This document shows, in pieces, positions 27,301-36,428 of a DNA stretch of 64,000 nucleotides (positions are counted from its first letter, which is position 1; every line of letters starts with the position of its first letter). A program made the position numbers and the translations under genes. The DNA comes from CALODL01 sp942492115 (lineage in GTDB: Bacteria > Planctomycetota > Phycisphaerae > UBA1845 > CAIVHJ01), in NCBI GenBank assembly GCA_942492115.1, contig CALODL010000007.1, positions 62,001 to 126,000 on the forward strand, in the 5' to 3' direction. The notes beneath the pieces were generated by a model that made no database searches, was not told where the DNA came from, and saw nothing but the letters and a program-made list of their open reading frames with translations.

Positions 27301-27932
27301 TTGGTGCCACGCGGTGCACGGCCCGTGGCAACATCGCTTTTGATGCCAACCCGTATGACACGGTCAATGGTGACGGCAACGGCATCAAGATCGGCGTCCG
27401 CGGTGGCTTGGAAAATGTTGCTTACTTCAACATCTCGTTCGACAACCCGCGCGGTGGCCTGGACTTGGCCGACACGGAACGCCCAGTGGTCATCAACAAC
27501 ACCGCGTTCAACAACCGGGACTGGTTTGGGATCTGGACGGAAGCCGGACGGTCGAGCATCGGTGGCGATTTCCGCAACAACATCAGTGTGAACAATCCGA
27601 AAGGCGATATGGGCTTTAACGGCAGTGTCGCAGTTCACCGTAACAACCACAATCTCATGTCAGATGACAACAGCCACAACTGGTCCCGTGATGGCGCAAA
27701 CAACCTCATTGGTGCAGAGCCGCAGTTCCTCAATGAGAACCTGCAGATCGATACCGACTTCCCGGCAGGTCTGACGATCAAGCAGAAGCACGAGTTCATT
27801 CGTGCACAGGTCTATGAGAAGCTCGGGCTCGAAACCAGCAGCCCGGCAGTCGACACTGCCGAGATCGTCGAAGACATGAACGAGGACTTCGCCGGTGAAG
27901 CCCCGGACCGCGGGGCGGTCGAATCGAACTAG
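24306..27932 (+). CDS. Exported PL9-like beta-helix protein with three Ig-like modules
   Basis: The 1208-aa protein starts at an ATG 8 nt after AGGGAG. The signal peptide is probably cleaved after ATVRG. Three Ig-like modules (about 35-155, 281-400 and 500-620) all carry the PPYALFGDF or APYALFGDS signature and are separated by Cys-rich units (158-275, 404-497, 622-735). The beta-helix (732-1208) opens with ILFVDDNGAQQPGHDPQ and has PL9-like residues Asp971, Asp993/Asp994/Asp997 and Lys1028. It ends in the usual SPAVDT...DRGAVESN tail. Its helix is most like that of the 551-aa protein at 29137: both share EDNIAFRNTDDGFDLLGATR. Probably an exported uronate-polymer lyase or binding protein; activity is inferred from the conserved site only. 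Confidence 0.88.
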   Translation: MSITPVRLLIASLAVTLLIPATVRGDDPQTVDHFVLIDSSLDEAVAGHDPIEDDAQVYLGAAEAFSFVAVTLPDRVGSVRLVLSDEDGAIYERTENSPPYALFGDFNGNFNSLWPDGGPVSGVAYTITATPFSRRRGQGTAGESVSISVSFTSEAPPVVCTSDEDCDDDIACTLDTCDGDTNACNHAPQNDLCDNEQFCDGIETCDQSSGCQAGESPCAADLCDESQDTCVACMSDDDCSDGLFCNGEESCSDGSCLPGSEPCSVDEECDEVTQQCETSTFAVTGFVMVNAETDEPMINPMNGGESINLANLASVSMVALTNPENVGSVHLELVRDGEVIYERTENTPPYALFGDFSGNYNLWPDGGPQPGQYQLMAIPFTNRNQGGDSGQPLEVSWTFTMEAEPDCTGDDDCDDGKFCNGSERCVGGLCVAGDTPCESGMTCDDATDQCVSGCTASGCNDGIYCNGIEQCINGACGPGIPPCGDGPCNEALSICDQTTSSISGFTLVNASNNQPIFFYDPLADGTLLDIELLPPLNVRANTQSEGIGSIVFQLRRDGQLETERIENTAPYALFGDSGGNYNPWPGGGPVAGSHYHLTGTAYGGANGSGENLGGVTIAFSFFVPPDCDSDGECNDGLFCNGTEVCNQGQCYPGIPPCGSGQVCSEETDACVIEEQDPEPPVVPACRRNSECDDRLFCNGLEQCIEGQCLSGSAPCGPSEICVENEEACIQLEGRILFVDDNGAQQPGHDPQAEQGSENNPYDLIQDAIDIAQPGDTILLQEGDYDSGTTRRATPVIKLHASGLAGEPISIRAAEGAEVVIHGQNGTTDILVDLNGSHITLEDIEFTNARRAAVVMGQNSSHITLRRCYAHHNDYDSAWIGAAFRTIGPVRHILFEECISHNNSGGFQLRESPTQTAGSASVPPVAGNSGHSVDLPESQWDNWDGWTDIAPRWVTIRRCIAFDNALIDEHSDGFGARYAIQCVFEDNIAFRNTDDGFDLLGATRCTARGNIAFDANPYDTVNGDGNGIKIGVRGGLENVAYFNISFDNPRGGLDLADTERPVVINNTAFNNRDWFGIWTEAGRSSIGGDFRNNISVNNPKGDMGFNGSVAVHRNNHNLMSDDNSHNWSRDGANNLIGAEPQFLNENLQIDTDFPAGLTIKQKHEFIRAQVYEKLGLETSSPAVDTAEIVEDMNEDFAGEAPDRGAVESN

Positions 27933-27971
27933 GCTCGGCAGGCTTTTCCGTGCGGTTGCCGGGGGCGCCGC

Positions 27972-28313
27972 ATGGACACGACCAGCAACTACCCCCACCA
28001 CGAGACCCCGGAAGCGCACCTGAGGACATGGCTTGGGCGCTTCTGGGGTCTTTCATGCGCCTCCGGGCCGCGGCGGGCGCGACCGACGCTGACGGCGACG
28101 GAGCTCCAGGGGCTCATCGGCGATCGTGTTGTGCATGAAGCCCGTAGAATGTTGTTTGCTCAATACGACGTTCGTGGCCATTTATCACGCACTTGGGAAC
28201 TTGTCTCCGCCAGAACTCACCCACGAATTCTGCTGAGGAGGCTCTTGCATGCGCCGAGCGCGGATGTCATCGCCGTGCTGCAGGGTTTCTCGCGGAAGGA
28301 CTGGAAGATCTAA
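27972..28313 (+). CDS. Small hypothetical protein (113 aa)
   Basis: This is a short open frame 39 nt after the beta-helix gene. Third-position GC is high in its first half and weaker in the second. The predicted protein is basic and helical (LQGLIGDRVVHEARRMLFAQ; LSRTWELVSARTHPRILLRR), without signal peptide or known motif. Its stop overlaps the stop of the convergent membrane-protein gene by 3 nt. No ribosome binding site is obvious. It may be a real gene or a chance frame; I do not recognise it. Confidence 0.3.
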   Translation: MDTTSNYPHHETPEAHLRTWLGRFWGLSCASGPRRARPTLTATELQGLIGDRVVHEARRMLFAQYDVRGHLSRTWELVSARTHPRILLRRLLHAPSADVIAVLQGFSRKDWKI

Positions 28314-28975
28314 CAGGTGGTTGCTGGTTCGATCTCGTCAGCCGCCGATCTGACGCGACGAATGTTCCAGCTGATCAGCGACGCCAGAACGACCAGGACA
28401 ACCACAGGCAGAACGGCCGTTTGTCCGAACAGTGTCGCCAATCCCCATGCAAGGCTCGTGAGCCAGATGTTGGTCATCACCGCACTGCCCGCGGAGGGAT
28501 CGCGACGATACCGCGCCACCACGCGGAATCCCTTGTATCCGAGAACCAGAAACGGCAGGCCAATCGCCAGGGGGATGATCGTATCCGGGTTGACCTGGCT
28601 CCGGGCCGACGCCATGAAGCCGTTGACCGCCAACAAGAGTCCGAGCAGCATCAAGCCTGCATCCACGACACGCATGATTCGTAACTGCCATGTCAGCCGC
28701 ACACTGACCCACAACAACAACGGTATCCACCACACCGGCATGAATCCCGCGCTCAAAGACGGATTGTACTGGACGACGCGCGGAAGCGGGAAGGGAACCG
28801 CCAGGCTGGATTGAGCTGTGATACCCGAGCGCTGGAACCCGTCCGCATTGTGCATGACGAACACGCCCCCACACGCTACTTCGATACGCACGGTCCGATC
28901 GGGTGTGACCCACTGCACGCGGACGCAGGTCATCACCACCCACAGCACGACTGTCAACACAACGGCGGAACGCAT
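28310..28975 (-). CDS. Integral membrane protein of unknown function
   Basis: The 221-aa product has about six predicted membrane segments: 4-20, 79-93 (WIPLLLWVSV), 103-122 (GLMLLGLLLAVNGF), 131-147 (IIPLAIGLPFLVLGY), and two between 167 and 204. An exported or periplasmic loop of about 55 residues lies between the first two. No catalytic motif or family signature was recognised. It is transcribed against the flanking genes and diverges from the beta-helix gene at 29137 across a 161-bp gap. The long hydrophobic pattern and GC-rich third positions support it as real. Confidence 0.7.
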   Translation of the reverse strand: MRSAVVLTVVLWVVMTCVRVQWVTPDRTVRIEVACGGVFVMHNADGFQRSGITAQSSLAVPFPLPRVVQYNPSLSAGFMPVWWIPLLLWVSVRLTWQLRIMRVVDAGLMLLGLLLAVNGFMASARSQVNPDTIIPLAIGLPFLVLGYKGFRVVARYRRDPSAGSAVMTNIWLTSLAWGLATLFGQTAVLPVVVLVVLASLISWNIRRVRSAADEIEPATTC

Positions 28976-29136
28976 GATGTCCGCATTGTGCCACGCCGGG
29001 AACGTCCGAGCCAGTCAGCCAGAATGGCGCTCTAATCAGACGTTATTAGATCATTGCAACATGGCGCGGCACCTGGAATTACCGGACCCAGTAGAAATTC
29101 GCCTCCTGCGGCCCTGTACGGTCCTACACTTGACCA

Positions 29137-30792
29137 ATGGTCGCCCTACTCTCACGATCCAAGTTGGCCCGTACCGTGCGTGCGGCGCTCATGCTCGTCA
29201 GCTTCACGGCGCTGCCGCCTGGCTGCAGCGACGAGGTCCCCGACGATGAGCGTTTCGTCGCTACGGCCCGTCTGCGACAACGGCCCGCTCCCGATAAGAT
29301 CCGCCGCAGCAAACGACCCCTTATCGAACCAATCGGCAACGATGACGTCTTCACCGTTGCCCGCACGCTCCACGTCGATGACGATGGGCCCAAGCAGCCG
29401 CTGTTCGATGCGGCGGCCACACCCGGCTCCGAGCACAACCCCTACACGTCGATCCAACAGGCCGCTGACACTGTCCGGCCCGGGGACACGGTGATGATTC
29501 ACGAAGGAACGTACGACAGTGGAACAACCAGCCGCGCCGTACCCGTGATCGACATCAGCCGCAGCGGCACGAGCGACCGGCCGATCACGTATCGTGCCAC
29601 CGCTGGCGCGGCCGTGGTACTCTCTGGCGGTGGAGATCGCACCGACATACTCGTCCGCGTTCGCGCCAGCCACATCGTGATTGAAAACATCGAGTTGACG
29701 CGGGCGCGGCGTGCGGCGATCGTCATCGATGCGCCGGTCGGTCACAATGTTACTGTTCGCCGCTGCTACGCCCATCACAACAATGGCGACGACCGCTGGA
29801 TCGGCGCCGCCTTCCGTACAGTAGGTCCTGTCCACCACATTCTGTTCGAGGAATGCATCAGCCACGACAATTCCAGCGGATTCCAACTGCGTGAGAGCCC
29901 CAACCAGACCGCCGCCACGGCGTTCGTCCCGCCCTCCGGTGGCAACACGGGTTACGCTTCCGATCTCCCCGAAGAGGAGTGGGATGACTGGGCCGGCTGG
30001 ACGGCAATCGCACCACGCCGGGTCACCATCAGGCGCTGCATCGCCTATGACAATCGCCTGATCGATGAACATTCCGACGGGTTCGGCCTGCGCTACGGGA
30101 TCGAATGTACGTTCGAAGACAACATTGCCTTCCGCAATACCGACGATGGCTTTGACCTGCTGGGAGCGACACGCTGCATTACACGACGCAATATCGCGTT
30201 TTCAAACGATCCCGAAAATACCGAGAACGGCGATGGTAATGGAATCAAGATCGGTGTTCGCGGAGGGTTGGACAACATCGTCCACCACAACATCGCCTTC
30301 GACAACGAGCGCGGCGGCATTGACATGGGCGATACTGAACGGCCTGTCGTCATAAACAACACCTGCTTTGCAAACCGCCAGTGGTTCGGCATTTGGTGCG
30401 AGGGAGGTCGCTCGCACGCGGGCGTCACGCTGCTCAACAACATCGCCACGGACAATCCCAAAGGCGACATTGGCCTCAACGGTGGCGTCGCTGTTGATCA
30501 GTTCGATCACAATCTGGTGTCCGATGCCAACGATCACAACTGGGCCGCCGACACCGGTCCCGGCGGTTTCATCAACACCGATCCGCTGTATCTGAATCCC
30601 ATCATCGACATCGATACGACATTTCCAGCTGGTCTATCAATTGCCGACAAAGTCGCGTATATCCGCGACCAGGTGCACGCCAAGCTCGGCCTCGCCCCAG
30701 CCAGCCCCGCCATCGACAGCGGAACCCATGTCGACGGTATCAACGACGATTATGCGGGATCGGCCCCGGATATCGGAGCGCTCGAGTACTGA
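29137..30792 (+). CDS. Compact PL9-like beta-helix protein, probable lipoprotein
   Basis: At 551 aa it is the shortest paralog: essentially the beta-helix alone (about 78-551), without Ig-like or Cys-rich modules. The N-terminus has a basic region, a hydrophobic core (AALMLVSFTALPPGC) and a Cys at residue 30, so a lipoprotein signal is likely though the lipobox is weak. The PL9-like site is complete: Asp314, Asp336/Asp337/Asp340 and Lys371 in GNGIKIG. It ends SPAIDSG...DIGALEY. No good ribosome binding site precedes the ATG at 29137; the alternative ATG at 29191 has none either and would lose the basic signal region. The minimal domain makes it the most useful member for defining what the shared catalytic module does. 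Confidence 0.86.
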   Translation: MVALLSRSKLARTVRAALMLVSFTALPPGCSDEVPDDERFVATARLRQRPAPDKIRRSKRPLIEPIGNDDVFTVARTLHVDDDGPKQPLFDAAATPGSEHNPYTSIQQAADTVRPGDTVMIHEGTYDSGTTSRAVPVIDISRSGTSDRPITYRATAGAAVVLSGGGDRTDILVRVRASHIVIENIELTRARRAAIVIDAPVGHNVTVRRCYAHHNNGDDRWIGAAFRTVGPVHHILFEECISHDNSSGFQLRESPNQTAATAFVPPSGGNTGYASDLPEEEWDDWAGWTAIAPRRVTIRRCIAYDNRLIDEHSDGFGLRYGIECTFEDNIAFRNTDDGFDLLGATRCITRRNIAFSNDPENTENGDGNGIKIGVRGGLDNIVHHNIAFDNERGGIDMGDTERPVVINNTCFANRQWFGIWCEGGRSHAGVTLLNNIATDNPKGDIGLNGGVAVDQFDHNLVSDANDHNWAADTGPGGFINTDPLYLNPIIDIDTTFPAGLSIADKVAYIRDQVHAKLGLAPASPAIDSGTHVDGINDDYAGSAPDIGALEY

Positions 30793-30964
30793 ACTGGTTG
30801 GCTGACGGCTGGTTCCTGATTCGAGGTATGTCGACAGGCGATCGGTGACAGACGACCGGCGCGCGGCGCGAGTCGTTCTTGTCAGTGATCAAGATGACTA
30901 CAGATAGTACCACTGGTCGCCGCCCGCCAATCGTGCCGCGCTACGCGCCCAGCGTTTCGCGCCA

Positions 30965-31105
30965 GTCGCCGGTAGACGGTCGTCGGTCGCAACACCCGAA
31001 AACCCCAGCGCCAACCTGAGCGTCGCACAGCGACGCGAAGCGCATCGGGTGGGCACATGAAAGAGGTCATTTAACACCAGCAGCTACTGGGTGGGGAGTT
31101 CCTTT
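30965..31105. repeat. Leader element of repeat array 1
   Basis: This 141-nt stretch is almost identical to 36288-36428, with only a few substitutions and no net indel, and sits at the same distance (191 nt from its start) before the first repeat unit of each array. It contains a perfect 7-bp hairpin (GCGTCGC, loop ACA, GCGACGC at 31020-31036) whose loop, but not stem, differs in the second copy. Differences between copies alter the predicted peptides in the minus frame, so a noncoding element is more likely than a gene. Confidence 0.8.
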
Positions 31106-31155
31106 CAATATTAATAGGGGCCCTGTTCAGGTATTCATCCTGTCATCGCATACAC

Positions 31156-31855
31156 GCGGTCCCAGTGCGACCATTCTCGAGGCGCAGCCGAGTAGGCACG
31201 GTCCAGGCGAAGCGCGCCCGGACGCTGAATGCCACCCACGAACAGAGGGAAGTGGTGTTTCTCATGACGGAGTGAGCGAACTGCATCACCCGGCCGCCAG
31301 GCCCACCGCAACGGAGCGAGCGCATGTCATGAGAAATTCCGCACCCCGCCAAGGAGCCTTACACCTCGCACATCCCCGTAGTACTTGATGATTCCCCGCG
31401 GTCCCAGTGCGACCATTCTCGAGGCGCAGCCGAGTAGGCACGGTCCAGGCGAAGCGCGCCCGGACGCTGAATGCCACGCACGAACAGAGGGAAGTGGTGT
31501 TTCTCATGACGGAGTGTGCGACCTGCATCACCCGGCCGCCAGGCCCACCGCAACGGAGCGAGCGCATGTCATGAGAAATTCCGCGCCCCGCCGAGGAGCC
31601 TCACACCTCGCACATCCCCGTAGTACTTGATGATTCCCCGCGGTCCCAGTGCAACCAGTCTCGAGGCGCAGCCGAGTAGACCCGGTCCAGGCGAAGCGCG
31701 CCCGAACGCTGCAAGCACCCACGAACAGAGGGAAGTGGTGTTTCTCATGACGGAGTGAGCGACCTGCATCACCCGGCCGCCAGGCCCACCGCAACGGAGC
31801 GAGCGCATGTCATGAGAAATTCCGCGCCCCGCCAAGGAGCCTTGCACCTCGCGCA
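31156..31855. repeat. Array 1 of ~242-bp intergenic hairpin repeat (3 units)
   Basis: Units begin at 31156, 31398 and 31640, each opening GCGGTCCCAGTGC, so the period is 242 bp. The first ~100 nt of a unit vary between two sequence types, while the following ~130 nt are nearly invariant. The invariant part holds a long inverted repeat (GTGGTGTTTCTCATGAC with GTCATGAGAAATTCCGC) around a loop of about 57 nt. The last unit lacks the internal linker and ends CCTTGCACCTCGCGCA, the same end form as array 2. Short frames on the minus strand (peptides containing HEKHHFPLFV) recur with the repeats but look like by-products. No transposase or att-like motif was found. Confidence 0.9.
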
Positions 31856-32158
31856 CTCTCAGAACCCAAAGCTTGCTCCCCCGTGATTCTTTCGCCGAAA
31901 CACGTATGAGGCGCCCTGAGCCAGGCTCACAGCCCATCCACCACCCCCCACAGACCGCCATTCGAGAAAACGATGGCGGTCCAGCAGCCCGAATGTCGCA
32001 TCCCTCAGTGTGGATCCGACCGCGTGACCCGACCCATCGGGTATCATGGCCGTCAGACACCTCCGACCCACCCCGGGAGCCGATCATGAGAACGCCGTCG
32101 TTGTGCTGGCCACCGGCCTCACGTCGCCACGTGGCACGAACATCCAAGGAGAAGTGAT
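31856..32158 (+). other. Intergenic region upstream of the 1306-aa protein gene
   Basis: These 303 nt lie between the end of array 1 and the ATG at 32159. Only the AAGGAGA ribosome binding site just before that ATG was recognised. No hairpin or coding frame is supported. Confidence 0.5.
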
Positions 32159-35100
32159 ATGTGCCAACGATCCCGGTCGATGGTCCTGCTCGGTTGTATG
32201 CCTGGCGCCGCATTGCTCATCGTGAGTTCAGCCGCGGCAGACTGGGTTGACTTCGTCGACGAAACCGCGGCACGGCTGGTGGTGACCTCTGATTCACCGC
32301 TGGTGGCGGGTAGCCCCGATGCGCTCGCCGAGACCGCCAACGACGAGCAGGATCTGTATTGTGATTACTTCGGCCCCGACGAGACGCACTTCGGGTGTGT
32401 CCTGGTGGCCAAACAGCTGGGAACCAACGGGGGTAAGCGCCGCAACTGGCTGTTCATGCGCGAGAACGGGCAGCTGGTCGATCGCACCGCTGAATTCGCC
32501 AGCACATCCGACGTGCCGGACGATCTGGGATTCTACACGCCCACGGCAGACCGCGACGTGGTCATCGCCGACGTGACCGGCGATGGCTGGAAAGTCATTA
32601 CCGCCGTGACCCTCAGCGGTTCGAATAATGGCGGCCCAGGCGATAAGAAAATCAGCCATCCGCGCGTGTATCTCAACCTGGGGGACGACGGCAATGGCAA
32701 CTGGCTCGGCCTGAACTACGACGATGTCGACCGCGTCCCGACCATGCCCGCCGAGCCGCGGTTCTGTTCGGTATCGGCCGGTGATATCGACAACGATGGC
32801 GACACGGATCTGTATTTCAGCGACAACCAGTATGGTGGTGAGCGTCCGGTCGATTTGAATGATCGCCTGTGGATCAACGATGGTACCGGTTACTTCACAG
32901 ATGAGAGCGCGCTACGCATGACCCTCGAAATGCTCGAGTCATCGTTTGCCATGGCTACGGTCATTGCCGATGTCAACAACGACGGCCGCCTGGATATCCT
33001 CAAGGATGACGCCAACAATGTGCCGCAGGTCGTATCGGTGAGCTACAACAACCTCGACGGCAGTGGGACGGTGGGTATCTTCGACAGCTATCAGCTGGCC
33101 ACACCCAGCATCGATCCCTATCACATCAACACCGGCGATGCCAACGGCGACGGGTTCCTTGATATCGTCGTGACCCGCGACTCCCGGGACTCTGTCCTGA
33201 TCAACACCGGTCTCAACGCCTCCGGCCAGGCCACCTGGCAGGACGTCTCTATCGAGGATTCAATCGGCGGAGATTTCGGCGGCAACAACCTGTTCGTGGA
33301 CCTGGACCAGGATGGTCGCGACGATGTCATCATTACGTCCATGGATGTCGATCTGATCAATCCGGGCGACCGTGGTTACATCTACCACACGACGCCTTGT
33401 GCCGGGGCTCACTGCATCCCGAGCTTCGAGTACGAGGGCGACTGCGGCATCTCCGTAGCCCATTACCAGGGCAGCAACGATGCCATCAACCTGGATATCA
33501 ATGGAGACAGCTGGGACGACCTGTTCATCTGCAGCACCAGCGGCGGGTGTGCGGTTTACGTGAACCAGCCCCCGCTAGGTTTGGTCTTCAGCTATCCGCT
33601 GGGCATCCCTTCCATGATCGAACCGGACACGGCCGTGGAAATTCAGGTGCATGCCGAGCCGTTCGGGGGCTTTTTGCCTGATCCGAGCGGCACGGTCATG
33701 GTGCTGTCGATCAACGGTGGCCCAGCCAGCGACATCCCGATGACCCCGCTGGGTGGCAACACCTGGTCGGTGGATCTGCCTGCCGGCAACTGCAGCGATC
33801 TATATGCTTACACTTTTGGTGTCGAGGATCTGGGTGGTGGCGGCAGCGTCACCGATCCGGTGCAACAGTCGACCGCTGTTTCCTTCGCCTTCGAGAACAT
33901 CTTGACCGAGGGCTTCGAAGCCGATACCTCGGCCTGGACTGTGTCGAGCGTGAACCTCGTTTCCGGCGCGTGGGAAGTGGCGGTGCCGATCGGGACCTTC
34001 AGCGGGGGCGCGCTCAGCCAGCCCGACGACGATGCCGAGGCGGGTGGAACCAGGGCTTTCGTGACCCAGAACTGCCCAACCGAGGGTGCGTGCGGCAACC
34101 ATGCGGCCAATTCATCCGATGTCGATGGCGGACCGACCGATCTCATCTCACCGCAGATCGACCTCGACGGGCTCGACGGTGTCATCTCGTACGACCGCTG
34201 GTTCTTCAGTAATGACGCCGGAGGCGCGGAGGCCGACGTCTTGATCGTGTCGGTCAGCAATGACGATGGCATCAATTGGGTCGACGTCGAGGTTGTTTCC
34301 GAGTCGGCATCGACATGGGAAGCGGCCAGCTTCACCGTCGGCAACTACGTGGCGCCCAGCACCCAGGTCCGCGTGCGGTTCCGCGTCGCCGATGAGCCCA
34401 ATAACTCTGTGACCAATGCCGGCGTGGACGCCTTTGTCGTTGACCGCGTAGCGTGTGACGAATGCACTGCCGGCTGCGACGACGGCAATCCCTGTACGAT
34501 CGATGCGTGCGTCGATGGCGAGAACTGTGGCTACACCAATACCGGCGGTGCATGCGACGACGGTAATGCCTGCACCGAGAATGACGGGTGTCAGGGTGGC
34601 GTGTGCGGCGGTTCGACCGTGACTTGTGACGATGGCAATATCTGCACCGACGATTCGTGTGATCCGGCCAGTGGTTGCGTGTTCGACTCAGCCGTCGACT
34701 GTTCGGGATTGGGCGATCCCTGCAACATTGTGTCCTGCGATCCGGCCGGTCCTGTCGGCAACTGCGATATCCTGACTCCGCTGGACGACGGCGACTCGTG
34801 TGACGACGGCGATCCGTGCATGGTCGGCGAAACATGCGCGGCCGGTGTATGCTCGGGTGGAGCGTCTGTGGATTGTTCGGGCGCCGGCGATCAGTGCAAC
34901 ACGGCCTCGTGTTCGGCCGGTGGGGCCGAGGGCAACTGTGACGCGCTGACACCGATCGGTGACGGCACGGCCTGTGATGACGGCGATCCGTGCAGCGTTG
35001 GGGAATCATGCCAGACCGGGTCGTGCTCCGGCGGCGACGCGCCTGATTGTTCCGGGGTGGGAGATGAATGCAACGTGGCCTCGTGTTCCGGCAGTGGATC

Positions 35101-36079
35101 CGATGGCAACTGTGACGTGCTCGAACCGGTGGACGATGGCGAACCCTGTGATGCTGGCACCGGCGTATGCGTCGCTGGTGCCTGTATGGACGCCTGTACG
35201 ACGCTCGCTGATTGTTCCGACCTCGACGGGGACGGCATCCGTGATAACAGCTGCATCTGGTGGTGGTGTGATGCCGGCCTGTGCAGTAGCATCGACGTGG
35301 TCTTCGCCGATATAGGCGGCCAGTTCGGCTCGTGCCCGCCGGATGGTTCCGCGGACGGCAACGACCGCTTCCTCGCGTTGACCTGCTTCGCCGGGCAGGG
35401 CTGGAACCATAGCGAGTGCGAGCCGGACCCACCGAACGCCACCAACCTCGACGCGGGCGGCCCGTTTGGTAGTTGCAGCCCCGACGGCGTGTGTGACGGC
35501 AATGACGCGTTCCATGCGCTCAACGCGTTTGCAGGATTGAATTCGTGCAGTTGTCCGCGCAGTCCCAGCCCCGAGTTCCCGCCGACGGTCGTTGACTGGT
35601 CGACGATCCGACTGGAAGCTGCGGTCGATGAGGTCCGCGCGGGTCAGGTGATCCATGTGGACGTGTACATGGAGCAGCCGCTCAGTGATCTTCGCGGTTA
35701 CCAGCTGCACGTGACTGCAGCAGGTCGCCACAGCGGAGCGCTGACGCTGGTGGACATGAGTATCCGCGACGTCAAGGCTGAGCATGTCTTCGAAGGCCTG
35801 GCCTTCTGGGAGGCCTACAACGTCAAGACCGGTCAGCTGGTCGTGGGCCTCGACACCGAGGGCGTCGATACGCCTGCTGACGGCTACCTGGCAACGCTGA
35901 CCTATCGCGTGAGCAAGAACGCCTCCGGCACCTTCTTGATTGACGTCCTGCACGACCATGACGATCCTACCGCACGGACGTTCATCTTCCCGACCCTGCC
36001 GACCGGCATGATAGAAGTCAGCGGTACGACGGCTGCGGTCATTGAAGTGGTCGACGGCGAGACGCGGCGCGGACGTTGA
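32159..36079 (+). CDS. Exported FG-GAP/VCBS beta-propeller protein with Cys-rich, dockerin-like and cohesin-like modules
   Basis: The 1306-aa protein starts 8 nt after AAGGAGA. The signal peptide is probably cleaved after SSAAA. Residues about 110-460 have FG-GAP/VCBS calcium loops (DVTGDGWK, DIDNDGDTDLYF, DVNNDGRLDIL, DANGDGFLDIV, DLDQDGRDDVI). A beta-sandwich region follows (470-560), then a MAM/jelly-roll-like region (about 580-760) and a Cys-rich region (765-1030, CDDGNPCTIDAC type). Dockerin-like repeats come next (1044-1140, FGSCPPDGSADGNDRFLAL and FGSCSPDGVCDGNDAFHAL), then a cohesin-like C-terminal module (1146-1306). The last two modules match those of the protein at 14102. The gene is flanked on both sides by the hairpin-repeat arrays. 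Its role is probably extracellular adhesion or scaffold; no enzyme motif is visible. Confidence 0.88.
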   Translation: MCQRSRSMVLLGCMPGAALLIVSSAAADWVDFVDETAARLVVTSDSPLVAGSPDALAETANDEQDLYCDYFGPDETHFGCVLVAKQLGTNGGKRRNWLFMRENGQLVDRTAEFASTSDVPDDLGFYTPTADRDVVIADVTGDGWKVITAVTLSGSNNGGPGDKKISHPRVYLNLGDDGNGNWLGLNYDDVDRVPTMPAEPRFCSVSAGDIDNDGDTDLYFSDNQYGGERPVDLNDRLWINDGTGYFTDESALRMTLEMLESSFAMATVIADVNNDGRLDILKDDANNVPQVVSVSYNNLDGSGTVGIFDSYQLATPSIDPYHINTGDANGDGFLDIVVTRDSRDSVLINTGLNASGQATWQDVSIEDSIGGDFGGNNLFVDLDQDGRDDVIITSMDVDLINPGDRGYIYHTTPCAGAHCIPSFEYEGDCGISVAHYQGSNDAINLDINGDSWDDLFICSTSGGCAVYVNQPPLGLVFSYPLGIPSMIEPDTAVEIQVHAEPFGGFLPDPSGTVMVLSINGGPASDIPMTPLGGNTWSVDLPAGNCSDLYAYTFGVEDLGGGGSVTDPVQQSTAVSFAFENILTEGFEADTSAWTVSSVNLVSGAWEVAVPIGTFSGGALSQPDDDAEAGGTRAFVTQNCPTEGACGNHAANSSDVDGGPTDLISPQIDLDGLDGVISYDRWFFSNDAGGAEADVLIVSVSNDDGINWVDVEVVSESASTWEAASFTVGNYVAPSTQVRVRFRVADEPNNSVTNAGVDAFVVDRVACDECTAGCDDGNPCTIDACVDGENCGYTNTGGACDDGNACTENDGCQGGVCGGSTVTCDDGNICTDDSCDPASGCVFDSAVDCSGLGDPCNIVSCDPAGPVGNCDILTPLDDGDSCDDGDPCMVGETCAAGVCSGGASVDCSGAGDQCNTASCSAGGAEGNCDALTPIGDGTACDDGDPCSVGESCQTGSCSGGDAPDCSGVGDECNVASCSGSGSDGNCDVLEPVDDGEPCDAGTGVCVAGACMDACTTLADCSDLDGDGIRDNSCIWWWCDAGLCSSIDVVFADIGGQFGSCPPDGSADGNDRFLALTCFAGQGWNHSECEPDPPNATNLDAGGPFGSCSPDGVCDGNDAFHALNAFAGLNSCSCPRSPSPEFPPTVVDWSTIRLEAAVDEVRAGQVIHVDVYMEQPLSDLRGYQLHVTAAGRHSGALTLVDMSIRDVKAEHVFEGLAFWEAYNVKTGQLVVGLDTEGVDTPADGYLATLTYRVSKNASGTFLIDVLHDHDDPTARTFIFPTLPTGMIEVSGTTAAVIEVVDGETRRGR

Positions 36080-36287
36080 GGTCGAGCCGTAGCCTTCTCA
36101 CCCAGGGAGCCCAAAGCGCACGAGAACCCTTCTCTTCCCCTGCCCTCGACAAGCCTCTTGAAAAGGCAGCCAAGTACTCTGGGGTAATCCTTTCGTCCGC
36201 GGAGGCGGAGGGGGACGCGGAGGGGCAGGGGGCATGCCTCGGCAATTCGCCGCGCGCCGATCGCCTCGCGCCATGCGTCCCGCGCCG

Positions 36288-36428
36288 GTCGCCGGTAGAC
36301 GGTCGTCGGTCGCAACACCCGAAAACCCCAGCGCCAACCTGAGCGTCGCGCAGCGACGCGAAGCGCATCGGGTGGGCAGATGAAAGAGGTCATTTAACGC
36401 CAGCAGCTACTGGGTGGGGAGTTCCTTT
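36288..36428. repeat. Leader element of repeat array 2
   Basis: This is the second copy of the element at 30965-31105, offset by exactly 5323 bp. The stem GCGTCGC/GCGACGC (36343-36359) is unchanged while the loop reads GCA instead of ACA. The match starts abruptly at GTCGCCGGTAGACGG; the sequence before it differs from that before copy 1, which marks the left boundary of the duplicated unit. Confidence 0.8.

Noticed and set aside
30882..36393. Minus-strand frames over the two leaders (CPPDALRVA-RRSGWRWGF peptides)
   Set aside because: The few differences between the copies change amino acids and the flanking parts of the frames do not match, which does not look like a conserved protein.
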